Source: Flavobacterium cheongpyeongense
GTDB taxonomy: Bacteria; Bacteroidota; Bacteroidia; Flavobacteriales; Flavobacteriaceae
Assembly: GCF_003202435.1 (NCBI RefSeq)
Contig: NZ_QJHK01000002.1
Coordinates: 372,001 to 436,000, forward strand
Length of the DNA stretch: 64,000 nucleotides
Direction of reading: 5' to 3'
A program made the translations under genes and the position numbers. Each line of letters opens with the position of its first letter. The stretch's first letter is position 1. The notes below the pieces were generated by a model. It saw only the letters and a list, made by a program, of their open reading frames with translations, was not told the origin of the DNA and searched no databases. Shown here piece by piece: positions 17,028 to 26,811 of this stretch.

Positions 17028-17070
17028 CGAAGCCTCCTGACTTCGCACCAGAGATCTTATAACCAACAAT
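17028..17070. repeat. GAAGTC/GACTTC-type repeat, second copy
   Basis: CGAAGCCTCCTGACTTCGC (17028-17046) matches the copy at 16240 with two changes, and both copies end about 20 bp later in CAACAAT. A third, weaker relative (GATTCGCACCAGCGTCCTGACG) lies at about 17097-17118. The two main copies bracket the Xre module. Confidence 0.55.
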
Positions 17071-17157
17071 TATAAAGACAATGAAGAGCAGGCAGCGATT
17101 CGCACCAGCGTCCTGACGATATATGAACTTTGCCGTTTTTTTGTGTCATTTTTGAAA

Positions 17158-17949
17158 TCATACAACGACACAATCCTCTTTTTTTTCCTGAATCATCTTC
17201 AAATCCATTATTTTTTGAGCCACATCTCCCCTTTCAAAAAGACGGATGAACTTGAAAACAGCACTCACAAAATATCCGGGATTAGAGACCAAACGCGCAA
17301 TTTCTGCAATTCTTTTATCTCTTTGGGTAATACAGGCCTCTTTTTGGTTTTCGGGCAATACGACAAATTCATTGGCAAATTTCCAGGCACCATCCCTGGC
17401 GGTTTTCATGCTGAAATCTATACAAAAATTATCTATTTTACCCGTTAGTTTTAGTATGATTGCGAGCGTTGGCCAGATTTTGATTAAGCAGGTTTCTACA
17501 TGCGTTACCAGACTGCTAAGAATGATATTGATCTGGTTAAAGTCAGATTCCAGATCCTTAATGTTTTCTGCCGTACTAACTTCAGCAGAGGCTATTCCTA
17601 AATCCAGATTCACATGGGCATTTATTCCGAGTAGTAAATGCTGAACCACTATAGGCCAGAAGTTTTCGGCCTGCTGAAAAGAGAATTCCCAACATTCAGA
17701 TGCTTTCTCTTTGGCTTTATACTGATAATACGCCTTGAGATAGCGATTGGCAAAAATAACATCGAGTTTCTCCATTCGCTCCCCATTCTGAAAAGCATCG
17801 TTTTGAATTCCTTCTTTGATCCGTACTGTAACTTCGCGATATAACATGGTAAAGAACCCAATTGCGCTTTGTTCCTGTATCGAAACTTCAATTATTTCAT
17901 CCAGTAACTGAATCACTTCATCTATCGTAGTAGCCTGTTTTATATTCAT
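17158..17949 (-). CDS. DUF5995 family protein
   Basis: This 263-residue soluble, largely helical protein has the layout of the DUF5995 family: an N-terminal TIDEVIQLLDEII helix, an FFTMLYREVTVRIKEGI block, and a central HLLLGINAHVNLDLGIA motif with the conserved His and Asp that suggest metal or substrate contact. The C-terminus (RLFERGDVAQKIMDLK) is also typical. No signal peptide is seen. The function of the family is unknown. It is a single gene running towards the hairpin repeats of the accessory island. Confidence 0.75.
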   Translation of the reverse strand: MNIKQATTIDEVIQLLDEIIEVSIQEQSAIGFFTMLYREVTVRIKEGIQNDAFQNGERMEKLDVIFANRYLKAYYQYKAKEKASECWEFSFQQAENFWPIVVQHLLLGINAHVNLDLGIASAEVSTAENIKDLESDFNQINIILSSLVTHVETCLIKIWPTLAIILKLTGKIDNFCIDFSMKTARDGAWKFANEFVVLPENQKEACITQRDKRIAEIARLVSNPGYFVSAVFKFIRLFERGDVAQKIMDLKMIQEKKEDCVVV

Positions 17950-18097
17950 TTTTAAGTGGTTAGTTTTAAATTTAGCAAGAGCGAATATACGGATAATTCA
18001 AAATAATAGGAAGAAAAATATTATAATTACAAAAAAAAAGTTAAATTTATTTTTTAAACAAATCATTACTAACCCATTAACCAAACTTTAACCGATT

Positions 18098-19129
18098 ATG
18101 AAATTAAATTTTATTAAAACAACCTACTGTCTTCTGGCAACCATAGTTGTTGCGTGCTCAAGTCCAACATTGGAATCAGATGCAGCAATGCCGGAATCCA
18201 ATACCAAAACCACCGTATCGACACAAAAAATGGCCGGATATAATCTGGTTGTAGACATCAATGGCACAGGAGATTATAAAACAATTCAGCAAGCGTTTAC
18301 TGCGGTAACCGCAAACAATACTGCCGAAACAAAAATTTTTATAAAAAATGGAAGGTATAAAGAGAAATTGGTACTTCCAAAAGACAAAATCAATGTCACC
18401 ATTGTGGGCGAAAGCAAAGACGGTGTGATTATTACCTATAACGATTATGCATCTAAACTCAATAGTGCCGGAACAGCAATAGGTACGAGCGGATCAGCAA
18501 GTTTTGTTATTACGGGAAGTAATTTCAAAGCCAGTTCGGTTACTTTTGAGAACAGTTCGGGCAATGTTGGGCAGGCTGTAGCAGTTCGTGTAGATGGGGA
18601 CAAAGCCATTTTTAACAATTGCAATTTTTTAGGATTCCAAGATACGTTATATACACGAACAGACACCAGCAGGCAATATTACTACAAATGCTACATTGCC
18701 GGTGCTACCGATTTTATTTTTGGCGCATCAACAGCGATTTTTGACCAATGTCAAATTTTTGCTAAAAAAGGCGGTACCTATATCACAGCCGCAAGTACCA
18801 CTCAGACCAGTAAATTTGGGTACGTCTTCCTAAATTGTAATTTAAGGACAGATTCGGGCAAGGCAACTTATTATTTGGGCCGTCCATGGGGTAATTATGC
18901 AAAAACAGTTTTTATAAATTGCGACATGGCCAATCATATTAAACCAGAGGGATGGCACAACTGGAGCAAACCGGAAGCCGAATCAACAACTTTTTATGGT
19001 GAGTACAAATCTACCGGATTAGGCGGTAATATGAATTCAAGAGTAAAATGGTCGCATCAACTTACAGATGCACAAGTGAAAGAATATACTGTTTCCAAAA
19101 TATTCAATGGTTGGGTTCCAGTACTGTAA
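18098..19129 (+). CDS. Pectinesterase (carbohydrate esterase family 8) lipoprotein
   Basis: The 343-residue product has a lipoprotein signal (lipobox Cys20, TIVVAC). The right-handed beta-helix esterase domain runs from DINGTGDYKTIQQAF (about residue 52) to the end. The CE8 active-site blocks are all present: GQAVAVRV, CNFLGFQDTLY with the catalytic Asp, GATDFIFG with the second Asp, and the arginine of LGRPWG. It removes methyl esters from homogalacturonan, exposing it to pectate lyases. No lyase or SusC/D pair lies beside it, so it appears as a stand-alone surface enzyme. A clear hairpin terminator follows. Confidence 0.93.
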   Translation: MKLNFIKTTYCLLATIVVACSSPTLESDAAMPESNTKTTVSTQKMAGYNLVVDINGTGDYKTIQQAFTAVTANNTAETKIFIKNGRYKEKLVLPKDKINVTIVGESKDGVIITYNDYASKLNSAGTAIGTSGSASFVITGSNFKASSVTFENSSGNVGQAVAVRVDGDKAIFNNCNFLGFQDTLYTRTDTSRQYYYKCYIAGATDFIFGASTAIFDQCQIFAKKGGTYITAASTTQTSKFGYVFLNCNLRTDSGKATYYLGRPWGNYAKTVFINCDMANHIKPEGWHNWSKPEAESTTFYGEYKSTGLGGNMNSRVKWSHQLTDAQVKEYTVSKIFNGWVPVL

Positions 19130-19142
19130 ACCTATTTCTACT

Positions 19143-19170
19143 GGCACTCGTTACAAGCGAGTGCCTATTT
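19143..19170 (+). terminator. Terminator after the pectinesterase gene
   Basis: Perfect 8-bp stem GGCACTCG (19143-19150) with CGAGTGCC (19158-19165), 7-nt loop, followed by a T-rich stretch. Confidence 0.75.
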
Positions 19171-19294
19171 AATTTATTGGCACTACTTCCTTTCTTATAA
19201 TTTTTCATTATACCAACTCATACCTCCGTAAAAATTTCATTTCAATACCAATTTCAAAATTGCTAATTTCGCCTATCAATAAGAAAGAAAAAAA

Positions 19295-21598
19295 ATGAAG
19301 GTCTGTATTGCTGAGAAACCAAGTGTAGCACGAGAAATAGCAGCCGTTTTGGGAGCCAATACTAAGCATGATGGTTATTACGAAGGAAATGGTTATGCCG
19401 TGACCTACACATTTGGGCATTTATGTACCTTAAAAGAACCAAATGATTACAAACCCCACTGGAAAAGCTGGGATTTGAATAACCTCCCGATGCTTCCTGA
19501 AAAGTTCGAAACCAAAGTGGTTCAAAATTCCGGAATCCAGAAGCAGTTTAAAATCATCAAAAGTCTTTTCGACAAAGCCCAAGTCGTTATCAATTGCGGG
19601 GATGCCGGGCAGGAAGGAGAATTGATTCAGCGCTGGGTGATGAACGAAGCGCATTACAAAGGCGAAATACAGCGTTTATGGATTTCGTCACTAACAACCG
19701 AAGCGATAAAAGAAGGTTTTGAGAACTTAAAACCATCTGCTAATTACGATAATTTATTCTACGCCGGATTTTCCAGAGCAATTGGCGACTGGCTGCTCGG
19801 CATGAATGCAACACGCTTGTACACGGTAAAACATGGCGGTTACAAACAGGTTTTATCAATAGGAAGAGTTCAGACACCTACACTGGCAATGGTTGTTGAT
19901 CGTTTTAAAGAAATCGAAAACTTTAAACCGCAGCCTTATTGGGAACTGCAGACCTTATATAGAGAAACACTTTTTAGTTACGAAGAAGGTCGTTTTTTAA
20001 ATAAAGAAGATGGTGAAACTCTGGCTGAAAAGGTCAAAGAAAGTGACTTCGAAATCGTTTCAATTGATAAAAAGAACGGAAACGAATATGCTCCAAAACT
20101 CTTTGATTTAACTGGTTTACAGGTGTATTGCAATCAAAAATTTGGGTTTTCGGCAGAAGAAACACTTAAAATTGCCCAGACTTTATATGAACAAAAAGTA
20201 ATTACTTATCCAAGAGTAGATACTACTTTTTTACCCAACGATATTTATCCGAAAGTACCCGGGATTTTACAGAAATTAACCCGTTATGCAGCACTGACCG
20301 AACCACTTTTAGCAAAAAAAGTAAAGAAATCGCCTAAGGTTTTCAATGATAAAAAAGTAACCGATCACCATGCTATTATTCCGACTGGAGTAGAAAATAA
20401 TCTGCCATACAATCAGCAGCAGGTTTATGATATAATTACAAAACGTTTTATTGCTGTTTTTTATGACGATTGTCTGGTTGCCAATACTACTGTAATTGGA
20501 AAAGCTGCCGATGTAATGTTTAAAGCAACCGGAAAAGAAATCCTGAAAAAAGGGTTTCGTATTGTATTTGAAGATCCGAACGCCAAAGAAAAAGAACCAG
20601 ATTTATTACCCGGTTTTGTTGTGGGTGAAAAAGGCCTGCATGAACCTTCCTTTCTTCAAAAAGAAACCAAACCACCCAATCAGTTTACCGAAGCCACTTT
20701 ATTGCGTGCAATGGAAACCGCAGGAAAACAGGTTGATGACGAAGATTTACGCGAATTGATGAAAGAAAACGGAATTGGTCGTCCGTCAACACGTGCGAAT
20801 ATTATTGAAACGCTGTTTAAACGTCAGTATATTGTTCGAAACAAAAAACAGGTTCTGCCTACCCCAACCGGAATTCAGTTGATAGCTATAATTCAGAATG
20901 AACTGATAAAATCGGCTGAACTTACAGGTTCATGGGAAAAACAGCTAAAAGACATTGAAAAAGGAACTTTTACCGCCGGAGCCTTCATTAAGAATATGAA
21001 ACGTATGGTTGAAGCTTTGGTCACTGAAGTACGAAGTGAAACCAGACATGCTAATATTTCACATGCCGCAACGACTGAGAAGCCTGTTGTTAAAGCAGAG
21101 AAAAAGAAAGCAGCGGGAATTTTAGCAGAAACCTGCCCGAAATGCCAAAAAGGAAATTTGATTAAGGGAAAATCGGCTTTTGGATGCAGTAACTATAAAT
21201 CCGGCTGCGATTTTGTTTTGCCTTTTGTTTTTCATGATAAAAAAATTACGGAAAGCCAATATTTGAGATTGGTTCAAAAAGGTTCAACTGTAAATATAAA
21301 AGGCTTCAAAACCGATTCCGGAACTGTCGAAGGCTTAATTCGTTTTGAGGAAAATTACAAACTAAAATTAGAACCAAAGAAGACAGAACCAAAAAAAGTA
21401 AAGCCAGAAACATCCGATTCTCTAGCTTGCCCGAAATGCAAAAAAGGAACAATCTTAAAAGGAAAAACCGCTTACGGTTGTGCAGAATATAAATCCGGCT
21501 GTGATTTTAAAGTCACTTTTGATGAAGTCAGAGCCAAATTAAAAGATCAAAAACCAACAAAAGAACTGGTTTATACCATACTTTGTGGTAAGAATTGA
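19295..21598 (+). CDS. topB: DNA topoisomerase III
   Basis: A type IA topoisomerase of 767 residues. The N-terminal TOPRIM domain starts KVCIAEKPSVAREIA and holds NCGDAGQEGELIQ. The catalytic tyrosine Tyr305 is in VITYPRVDTTFL, and SIGRVQTPTLAMV is characteristic of TopB. The C-terminus carries two similar zinc-binding domains (CPKCQKGNLIKGKSAFGC and CPKCKKGTILKGKTAYGC). It relaxes and decatenates negatively supercoiled DNA. Some Bacteroidota topB copies ride on mobile elements, but nothing here other than the island 2 kb upstream suggests that; length and composition look chromosomal. Confidence 0.95.
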   Translation: MKVCIAEKPSVAREIAAVLGANTKHDGYYEGNGYAVTYTFGHLCTLKEPNDYKPHWKSWDLNNLPMLPEKFETKVVQNSGIQKQFKIIKSLFDKAQVVINCGDAGQEGELIQRWVMNEAHYKGEIQRLWISSLTTEAIKEGFENLKPSANYDNLFYAGFSRAIGDWLLGMNATRLYTVKHGGYKQVLSIGRVQTPTLAMVVDRFKEIENFKPQPYWELQTLYRETLFSYEEGRFLNKEDGETLAEKVKESDFEIVSIDKKNGNEYAPKLFDLTGLQVYCNQKFGFSAEETLKIAQTLYEQKVITYPRVDTTFLPNDIYPKVPGILQKLTRYAALTEPLLAKKVKKSPKVFNDKKVTDHHAIIPTGVENNLPYNQQQVYDIITKRFIAVFYDDCLVANTTVIGKAADVMFKATGKEILKKGFRIVFEDPNAKEKEPDLLPGFVVGEKGLHEPSFLQKETKPPNQFTEATLLRAMETAGKQVDDEDLRELMKENGIGRPSTRANIIETLFKRQYIVRNKKQVLPTPTGIQLIAIIQNELIKSAELTGSWEKQLKDIEKGTFTAGAFIKNMKRMVEALVTEVRSETRHANISHAATTEKPVVKAEKKKAAGILAETCPKCQKGNLIKGKSAFGCSNYKSGCDFVLPFVFHDKKITESQYLRLVQKGSTVNIKGFKTDSGTVEGLIRFEENYKLKLEPKKTEPKKVKPETSDSLACPKCKKGTILKGKTAYGCAEYKSGCDFKVTFDEVRAKLKDQKPTKELVYTILCGKN

Positions 21599-21636
21599 AA
21601 AAAGTGAGAAGCAAAACGCAAGATGTTAAAAAAAAA

Positions 21637-21685
21637 CATTTCACATTTCACATTTCACATTTCACATTTCACATTTTACATTTTA
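21637..21685. repeat. Heptanucleotide tandem repeat (CATTTCA)5(CATTTTA)2
   Basis: Seven head-to-tail 7-bp units, five CATTTCA and two CATTTTA, lie between topB and the DUF6265 lipoprotein gene. The array ends 60 bp upstream of the ATG at 21746, close enough to affect its promoter spacing if the copy number changes. Confidence 0.95.
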
Positions 21686-21745
21686 CAAATAAACAATTCT
21701 TTTTCATACATTAGTATTTCAATTCAACACCAAACACCTAAATAT

Positions 21746-22222
21746 ATGTTTCAAAAAATTACCCTCCTTGCACTAATGGTAACAATTGTTTCCTGCCAAA
21801 AAAAAGAAACCGCTGAAAAAGGCAAAATCAAACTAGCAGACTGGCTTATCGGAAACTGGGAGAACACTTCTACGGATGGCAAACTTACCGAAAACTGGCA
21901 AAAAGTGAACGACAGTACTTTTAGTGCTACTTCACACTTTATAAAAGGAAAAGACACTTTGCATTTTGAAAATATAGTTTTGGCACAAAAAGGCGAAACA
22001 CTAACCTATATTGCTACCGTAAAAGGTCAAAATGAGGATAAACCAGTTTCATTTCCTTCAACTTCTGAATCAAATACAAAACTGGTTTTTGAAAATCCGA
22101 AACATGATTATCCTCAAAAAATCACTTACACCAAAGGAGCCAATAGTACTTTGGTGGCTGAGATTACAGGAAAGCTGAATGGGAAAGTTACTACGGAGAG
22201 GTTTATTATGGTGAAGAAGTAA
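21746..22222 (+). CDS. DUF6265 family lipoprotein
   Basis: A 158-residue protein starting MFQKITLLALMVTIVSC, a lipobox with Cys17. The mature domain matches the DUF6265 pattern: LADWLIGNWENTSTDGKLTENWQ at the N-terminus, a lipocalin-like series of beta strands, and FENPKHDYPQKITY near residue 115. Function is unknown; the fold suggests binding of a small molecule. A frame opens earlier at 21623, but that part is translated repeat DNA, so the ATG at 21746 is chosen. Confidence 0.8.
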   Translation: MFQKITLLALMVTIVSCQKKETAEKGKIKLADWLIGNWENTSTDGKLTENWQKVNDSTFSATSHFIKGKDTLHFENIVLAQKGETLTYIATVKGQNEDKPVSFPSTSESNTKLVFENPKHDYPQKITYTKGANSTLVAEITGKLNGKVTTERFIMVKK

Positions 22223-22400
22223 TTTTATAATAAAAGACAATCAGGATATAATTGGTTCCTACGGAAGTTTAAATTTGCTTCGGTCAATTGCCAATGGATT
22301 AAAATCCGATGCTAGAATATTGTTCATTCCTACTGGAATTTATTTTTGTGTTTTATAACCAAAAATCAGAGCCTTAGTATCTTAGAACCTTCAAAAAAAA

Positions 22401-23561
22401 CTATTCATTCTCCCCTATTTTATTCACCATAAAAATCATTAGCGTTCCTAAAAGTGCCATCACGAGAAACGCCCATTTCATGCTCAGGTATTCAGAGATA
22501 AAACCCACCATTGGAGGAACCAGCAAAAAACCGAGATAACCAATTGTAGAGATAGAAGTGATTGCAGAGCCACTATTTAATTGTGATGATCTTCCGGCAA
22601 TACTAAAAACCAAAGGAACGACACAGGAAACACCAGCTCCAATTAAGACATAACCAAAAATAGTGGGATACGCATACGGCAGGACAAAACAAATTGCAAA
22701 ACCTGCAGTAATTAATATGCCACTGTAAAGCAGGATTTTTTTGGTACCAAATTTCATTACACCAAAATCACCAAATATGCGTCCTAAAGTTACCGATGTT
22801 GCAAAGAACACGAATGCAGCACTGGTAAGTTTGGGTGATGCCTGCAATATATTCTTAAAATAGATACCACTCCAGTCGTACATGGTGTTTTCGCATGCCA
22901 TTGAAACGAAACAAATCACAGCAAATTTTATTAGATTTTTTTCCGGCATTGCAAAGAATTTTTTCTTGACAGGAACCGGCTGATTGTGAATACTCAACGG
23001 ATAAAAACAAGCCGTAAGCGCTAGCATAAAAACACTCACACCTAATAAATGATGTGATGGCGCAATGTGTTGTGTAACCATTACGTAGCCCAAACCTGCT
23101 CCCGAAAAAACGGCAATACTCCAAACCGCATGAAAACGGGTTATAATCGATTTTGGATATAATTTCTGAACCTCAAGAGATTGTGCGTTAATCGATAAAT
23201 TGAAAATATTCCGGGACGCCCCAAAAATTAAAAGTACAATGACCAATTGCCATACAAAAGCCACTAAACCTGGTAAAGAAAGCACAATGTTAAACATAAT
23301 GGCTCCTAAAAGCATGATGTAACGGCTGCTGTATTTGTTTAATAATTTTCCTGTAAAAGGCATTGTAAGCATTAACCCGATCGGGAACGCGAATAAAACA
23401 GCGCCAAACTGAGCTTCGGACAAATGTAATTCTGCCTGAATATGCGGAATTCTGGATACCCATGAAGAGTAACCAAAACCTGAAAGGAAAAAAAATACGG
23501 TATTTGCTATTCTATACCCTTTTGGGGTGTTCTGTATTTTTTTTAAAAAAGGAAGCATCAT
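22401..23561 (-). CDS. MFS transporter
   Basis: A permease of 386 residues with about 12 hydrophobic segments. It starts with a SGFGYSSWVSRIPHIQAEL loop typical of the MFS subgroup that includes sugar and unknown-substrate permeases (YbjJ-like), and has an MPFTGKLLNKYSSR loop between helices 2 and 3. No binding-site residue identifies a substrate. It stands alone on the minus strand, convergent with the DUF6265 gene, so context gives no further clue. Confidence 0.85.
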   Translation of the reverse strand: MMLPFLKKIQNTPKGYRIANTVFFFLSGFGYSSWVSRIPHIQAELHLSEAQFGAVLFAFPIGLMLTMPFTGKLLNKYSSRYIMLLGAIMFNIVLSLPGLVAFVWQLVIVLLIFGASRNIFNLSINAQSLEVQKLYPKSIITRFHAVWSIAVFSGAGLGYVMVTQHIAPSHHLLGVSVFMLALTACFYPLSIHNQPVPVKKKFFAMPEKNLIKFAVICFVSMACENTMYDWSGIYFKNILQASPKLTSAAFVFFATSVTLGRIFGDFGVMKFGTKKILLYSGILITAGFAICFVLPYAYPTIFGYVLIGAGVSCVVPLVFSIAGRSSQLNSGSAITSISTIGYLGFLLVPPMVGFISEYLSMKWAFLVMALLGTLMIFMVNKIGENE

Positions 23562-24076
23562 GTAGTCATTTTTTCAGACTGCAAAATTAAGGTTTTTAAA
23601 AGCAACTTTTGTTTTTAAAATTTTCTAAAATTACCCAAAACGACAATAAAATTAAATGTTTAATCATTTGCAATAAAAAATGAAGTAAATGTATTTTTAT
23701 TGCTTTTTTATTAGTCTTAAAAGTTTTTGCAAATGCAAACCTTACCAAATACAAAAGTTGTTTTCATGATGTTTCATACCATATAAAGCCAGACTCTTAA
23801 AAAAAACTACTTGTTATGAGAAAATATATGGCGAGAATTTAACTTTTCAAATTACTCCATAATATAGCATCCCTTCTGAGATTTCGATGAGCCTATCGAT
23901 TTACTATTATTTCAAACCACTTAAAATCAAAAAGAAAGATTTTTTCTATTAAAAAAATGATAAAAATTTTCACTCAACAACAAAGAATTATTCTGTATTT
24001 TAACGTATTTTTTATAGATTTACCAAGTATAACATCTGATTAGAAATAAGATTACCATTTTTTTAAATACAATAAC
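23562..24076. other. Intergenic region upstream of a TonB receptor gene
   Basis: Contains no gene. It holds the divergent promoters for the MFS gene and the TonB receptor. A palindrome TTTGCA-AA-TGCAAA (23726-23739) is of unknown meaning. AGAATTATTCT (23984-23994), a 5-1-5 palindrome, lies just upstream of a TAGATTTA -7 candidate (24015-24022) for the receptor gene. Confidence 0.5.
23984..23994 (+). promoter_or_regulatory. Iron-type operator candidate, site A
   Basis: AGAATTATTCT is a perfect 5-1-5 palindrome. Its right half, AATTATTCT, recurs at the promoters of the next two genes (26747-26754 and 27762-27770). It overlaps the -33 region inferred from a TAGATTTA -7 box at 24015. A Fur-like repressor is the simplest reader, but that is inference. 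Confidence 0.45.
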
Positions 24077-26530
24077 ATGAACTATCTTAACCTCCCAAAA
24101 CACTATTTTATTTTTATAATTTACTTGTTATTAATTTCAGCTACAAATGCCCTGGCGCAGGAAAACGGAAAACTAAAAGGTACCATAACTACATCAGACG
24201 GTCAACCTGCAACTAGTGTAAATATCATTCTCAAAAATACTAAATACAATACAACAACAAACGATGCAGGTTATTTTGACTTAAATCGTGTAAAAGCCGG
24301 TAATTACATTTTAGAAATTTCTTTAACGGGCTACGAACCCCTTGAACAAAATGTAAAAGTTGCAGCAAATGAAATAACAACACTTAATTTACAGTTAAAC
24401 GTTTCAAACAAACAATTGCAGGAAGTAACCATATACAATAACAACAGAGCCAGATTTTTCCATAAACAAAGCACTTACGTTTCAAAAATGCCTCTTAAAA
24501 ATATTGAAAATCCACAAGTTTATAATGTTGTAACAGCAGATTTATTAAAAGACCAGGCCATAACCAATTTTGATGATGCCCTTAAAAATGTTCCCGGGAT
24601 TCAGAAATTATGGGAGTCTACAGGTCGTAGTGGTGGTGGCGGATCTTATTACGCTTTGCGAGGCTTTCAGGTACAGACTAATATTGTAAATGGATTACCA
24701 GGCTTAACAAATGGGAGTTTAGACCCTGCAAATATCGAAAGAATAGAAGTGATAAAAGGCCCGTCTGGAACTTTATTCGGAAGCAGTCTGATTAGTTACG
24801 GAGGACTTATCAATACTGTAACTAAGAAACCTTATTCGGGCTTTGGTGCCGAAGTGTCTTACCTAGCCGGAAGTTTTGGTTTAAACAGAGTTACTGCTGA
24901 TGTAAATACCTCTGTCGATGAATCTGAAAATGTTTTCATCAGAATTAACGCTGCTTACCAGACTGAAAACAGTTTTCAGGATGCTGGTTTCCGTACTGCT
25001 TATTTTGTAGCTCCTGTCCTATCTTATAAAGTAAATGAAAAGTTATCTTTCCTAATTAATACTGAATTTATGCAGGAAGAAAGAGCTGTACCCCCTATGT
25101 TATTTTTAGGAAGAAACAAGACCTTACAATTTGCCAGTCTGGATGAACTAAACTATAACACCAAACTTTCTTTTTATGGCAATGATTTATCTATAAAAAA
25201 CCCAAAGTTTAATTTACAGGCCCAGATGAATTATAAAATATCGGATCAATGGACTTCGCAAACGGCTCTTTCCAGAAGTTCAGCAAAATCAGATGGCTAT
25301 TATTCTTATATGCCAGATAATGAAAATGGATTAGGCGAATTTGCTGTAAATATTACAAAAGAACAGTCACAGACTATTGCCACAGATATTCAACAAAATT
25401 TTATTGGTGATTTTAAAATCGGGAATGTGCGAAACCGTATTGTCGCAGGACTAGACTTCTTTTCAAGAGAGGATATATATGGAGGTTCAGGTTATGCGTG
25501 GCTTTATAATATTACTCCACAAGGAGCTGTAAATTATCATAATCCGTATACCGGAAATGAAGATCCGCCAACCTATCCAACCCGCAGTTCTGTAGATGCT
25601 GTTCTAGCAGAATCCGGCGCAATAATTTTTAATAATAAAGAAGCAACATACAGTGTATATGCGTCAGATATTGTAAACATTTTTCCATCTTTAATTGCAA
25701 TGGCAAGTTTACGAGTTGATTATTTTGATACCGAAGGAGACACAAAAACGGACAGCGATAATTACAACCAAAGTTCTTTGTCCCCTAAATTTGGTTTATT
25801 ATATCAGCCCATTATAGATAAGCTTTCTGTATTTGCTAATTATATGAACGGTTTTAAAAACATCTCACCAAAAAAATCATACGATACCAACGGTACACTA
25901 TTAGGCTCTGAGACCTTTAAACCAGAACATGCCAATCAATTGGAATTTGGTGTTAAAGCAAATTTTCTGGATGAAAAGTTAAATGCCACTGCAAGTTATT
26001 ATGATATTCAGGTAGGCAATTTAGTTACGGCTGACCCAAAAAATGCTTTAAACAGCATACAAGGAGGAACTGTAAGAAGCAAAGGCTTTGAATTTGATTT
26101 GAATACATCACCAGCAAAAGGGTTGAATGTAATTTCAGGATATAGCTATAACGATAGTAAAGTTACAAAAGGGGACACAGATAATGTATGGCTGGAAACA
26201 GGTAAAAGACCAACCTATTCAGGGCCTGAACACTTACTAAACCTTTGGGCAACCTATAAATTCAACTCTGGAACCCTGAGAGATTTTGGTTTAGGTTTTG
26301 GAGGAAATTATGCAAGTGAAAATGCAATCGTAAATAGTGATATACTCGGTAAATTTATACTCCCCTCCTATACTGTTATAAACGGATCTGTTTTTTACGC
26401 AACAAACAAATTGAGAGTAGCACTAAACCTAAATAATATTGCCAACAAAGAATATTTCAATGGCGGATGGGGCACTGTGAATCCTCAGAAACCGAGAAAT
26501 GTTGTAGCGAGTTTTAACTATAAATTTTAA
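24077..26530 (+). CDS. TonB-dependent siderophore-type receptor with carboxypeptidase-like domain
   Basis: An outer-membrane receptor of 817 residues. Signal peptide to about residue 28 (NALAQ), CarboxypepD_reg-like beta-sandwich (about 32-115, GKLKGTITTSDGQPATSVNI), plug domain (about 140-245, with IERIEVIKGPSGTLFG), then a 22-strand barrel ending in an aromatic C-terminus (VASFNYKF). The plug phrase is typical of siderophore receptors of the FhuA/FoxA/FecA type. It probably imports a ferric siderophore with TonB energy. It is followed by a DUF4198 gene and a second receptor that share its upstream motif. Confidence 0.9.
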   Translation: MNYLNLPKHYFIFIIYLLLISATNALAQENGKLKGTITTSDGQPATSVNIILKNTKYNTTTNDAGYFDLNRVKAGNYILEISLTGYEPLEQNVKVAANEITTLNLQLNVSNKQLQEVTIYNNNRARFFHKQSTYVSKMPLKNIENPQVYNVVTADLLKDQAITNFDDALKNVPGIQKLWESTGRSGGGGSYYALRGFQVQTNIVNGLPGLTNGSLDPANIERIEVIKGPSGTLFGSSLISYGGLINTVTKKPYSGFGAEVSYLAGSFGLNRVTADVNTSVDESENVFIRINAAYQTENSFQDAGFRTAYFVAPVLSYKVNEKLSFLINTEFMQEERAVPPMLFLGRNKTLQFASLDELNYNTKLSFYGNDLSIKNPKFNLQAQMNYKISDQWTSQTALSRSSAKSDGYYSYMPDNENGLGEFAVNITKEQSQTIATDIQQNFIGDFKIGNVRNRIVAGLDFFSREDIYGGSGYAWLYNITPQGAVNYHNPYTGNEDPPTYPTRSSVDAVLAESGAIIFNNKEATYSVYASDIVNIFPSLIAMASLRVDYFDTEGDTKTDSDNYNQSSLSPKFGLLYQPIIDKLSVFANYMNGFKNISPKKSYDTNGTLLGSETFKPEHANQLEFGVKANFLDEKLNATASYYDIQVGNLVTADPKNALNSIQGGTVRSKGFEFDLNTSPAKGLNVISGYSYNDSKVTKGDTDNVWLETGKRPTYSGPEHLLNLWATYKFNSGTLRDFGLGFGGNYASENAIVNSDILGKFILPSYTVINGSVFYATNKLRVALNLNNIANKEYFNGGWGTVNPQKPRNVVASFNYKF

Positions 26531-26742
26531 GAAAGAGCATGGACTCTTAAAATTATTAGCTTGATTTTTAACTTTACGAGGCAAATAAAGCGACTTATTT
26601 TTTTTAATAATCTTAAAGGATTTAGATTTCCAATATTATCTACGGGGAAAATGAAAACTCTTATTTAGAAAAGCAATGCAAAATTGGTAATCCTTTATGC
26701 TAAAGCCTAAAAGTTAACCGAAATTAAGATAGTTAAATTATC

Positions 26743-26772
26743 TTTAATTATTCTAAATAAGTTTTAAGTTTG
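26743..26772 (+). promoter_or_regulatory. Promoter of the DUF4198 gene with iron-type operator site B
   Basis: A -7 box TAAGTTTG (26765-26772) is preceded 18 bp earlier by TTTA as a weak -33 element. TTTAATTATTCTAAAT (26743-26758), which contains the shared AATTATTCT core, spans -33 and the spacer, where a bound repressor would block RNA polymerase. Confidence 0.5.
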
Positions 26773-26811
26773 TAGCAATATAAATTCTACAACATAAAAA
26801 CAAATTGCCCA

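Noticed and set aside
19295-21598. topB as a marker of an integrative element
   Set aside because: No relaxase, integrase or conjugation genes are nearby; the gene reads as a chromosomal topoisomerase III.
21637-21685. CATTTCA repeat as a CRISPR array
   Set aside because: Seven-base units without spacers; a simple tandem repeat.
22223-22400. Possible gene remnant between DUF6265 and MFS genes
   Set aside because: All frames contain stops and no protein motif could be recognised.
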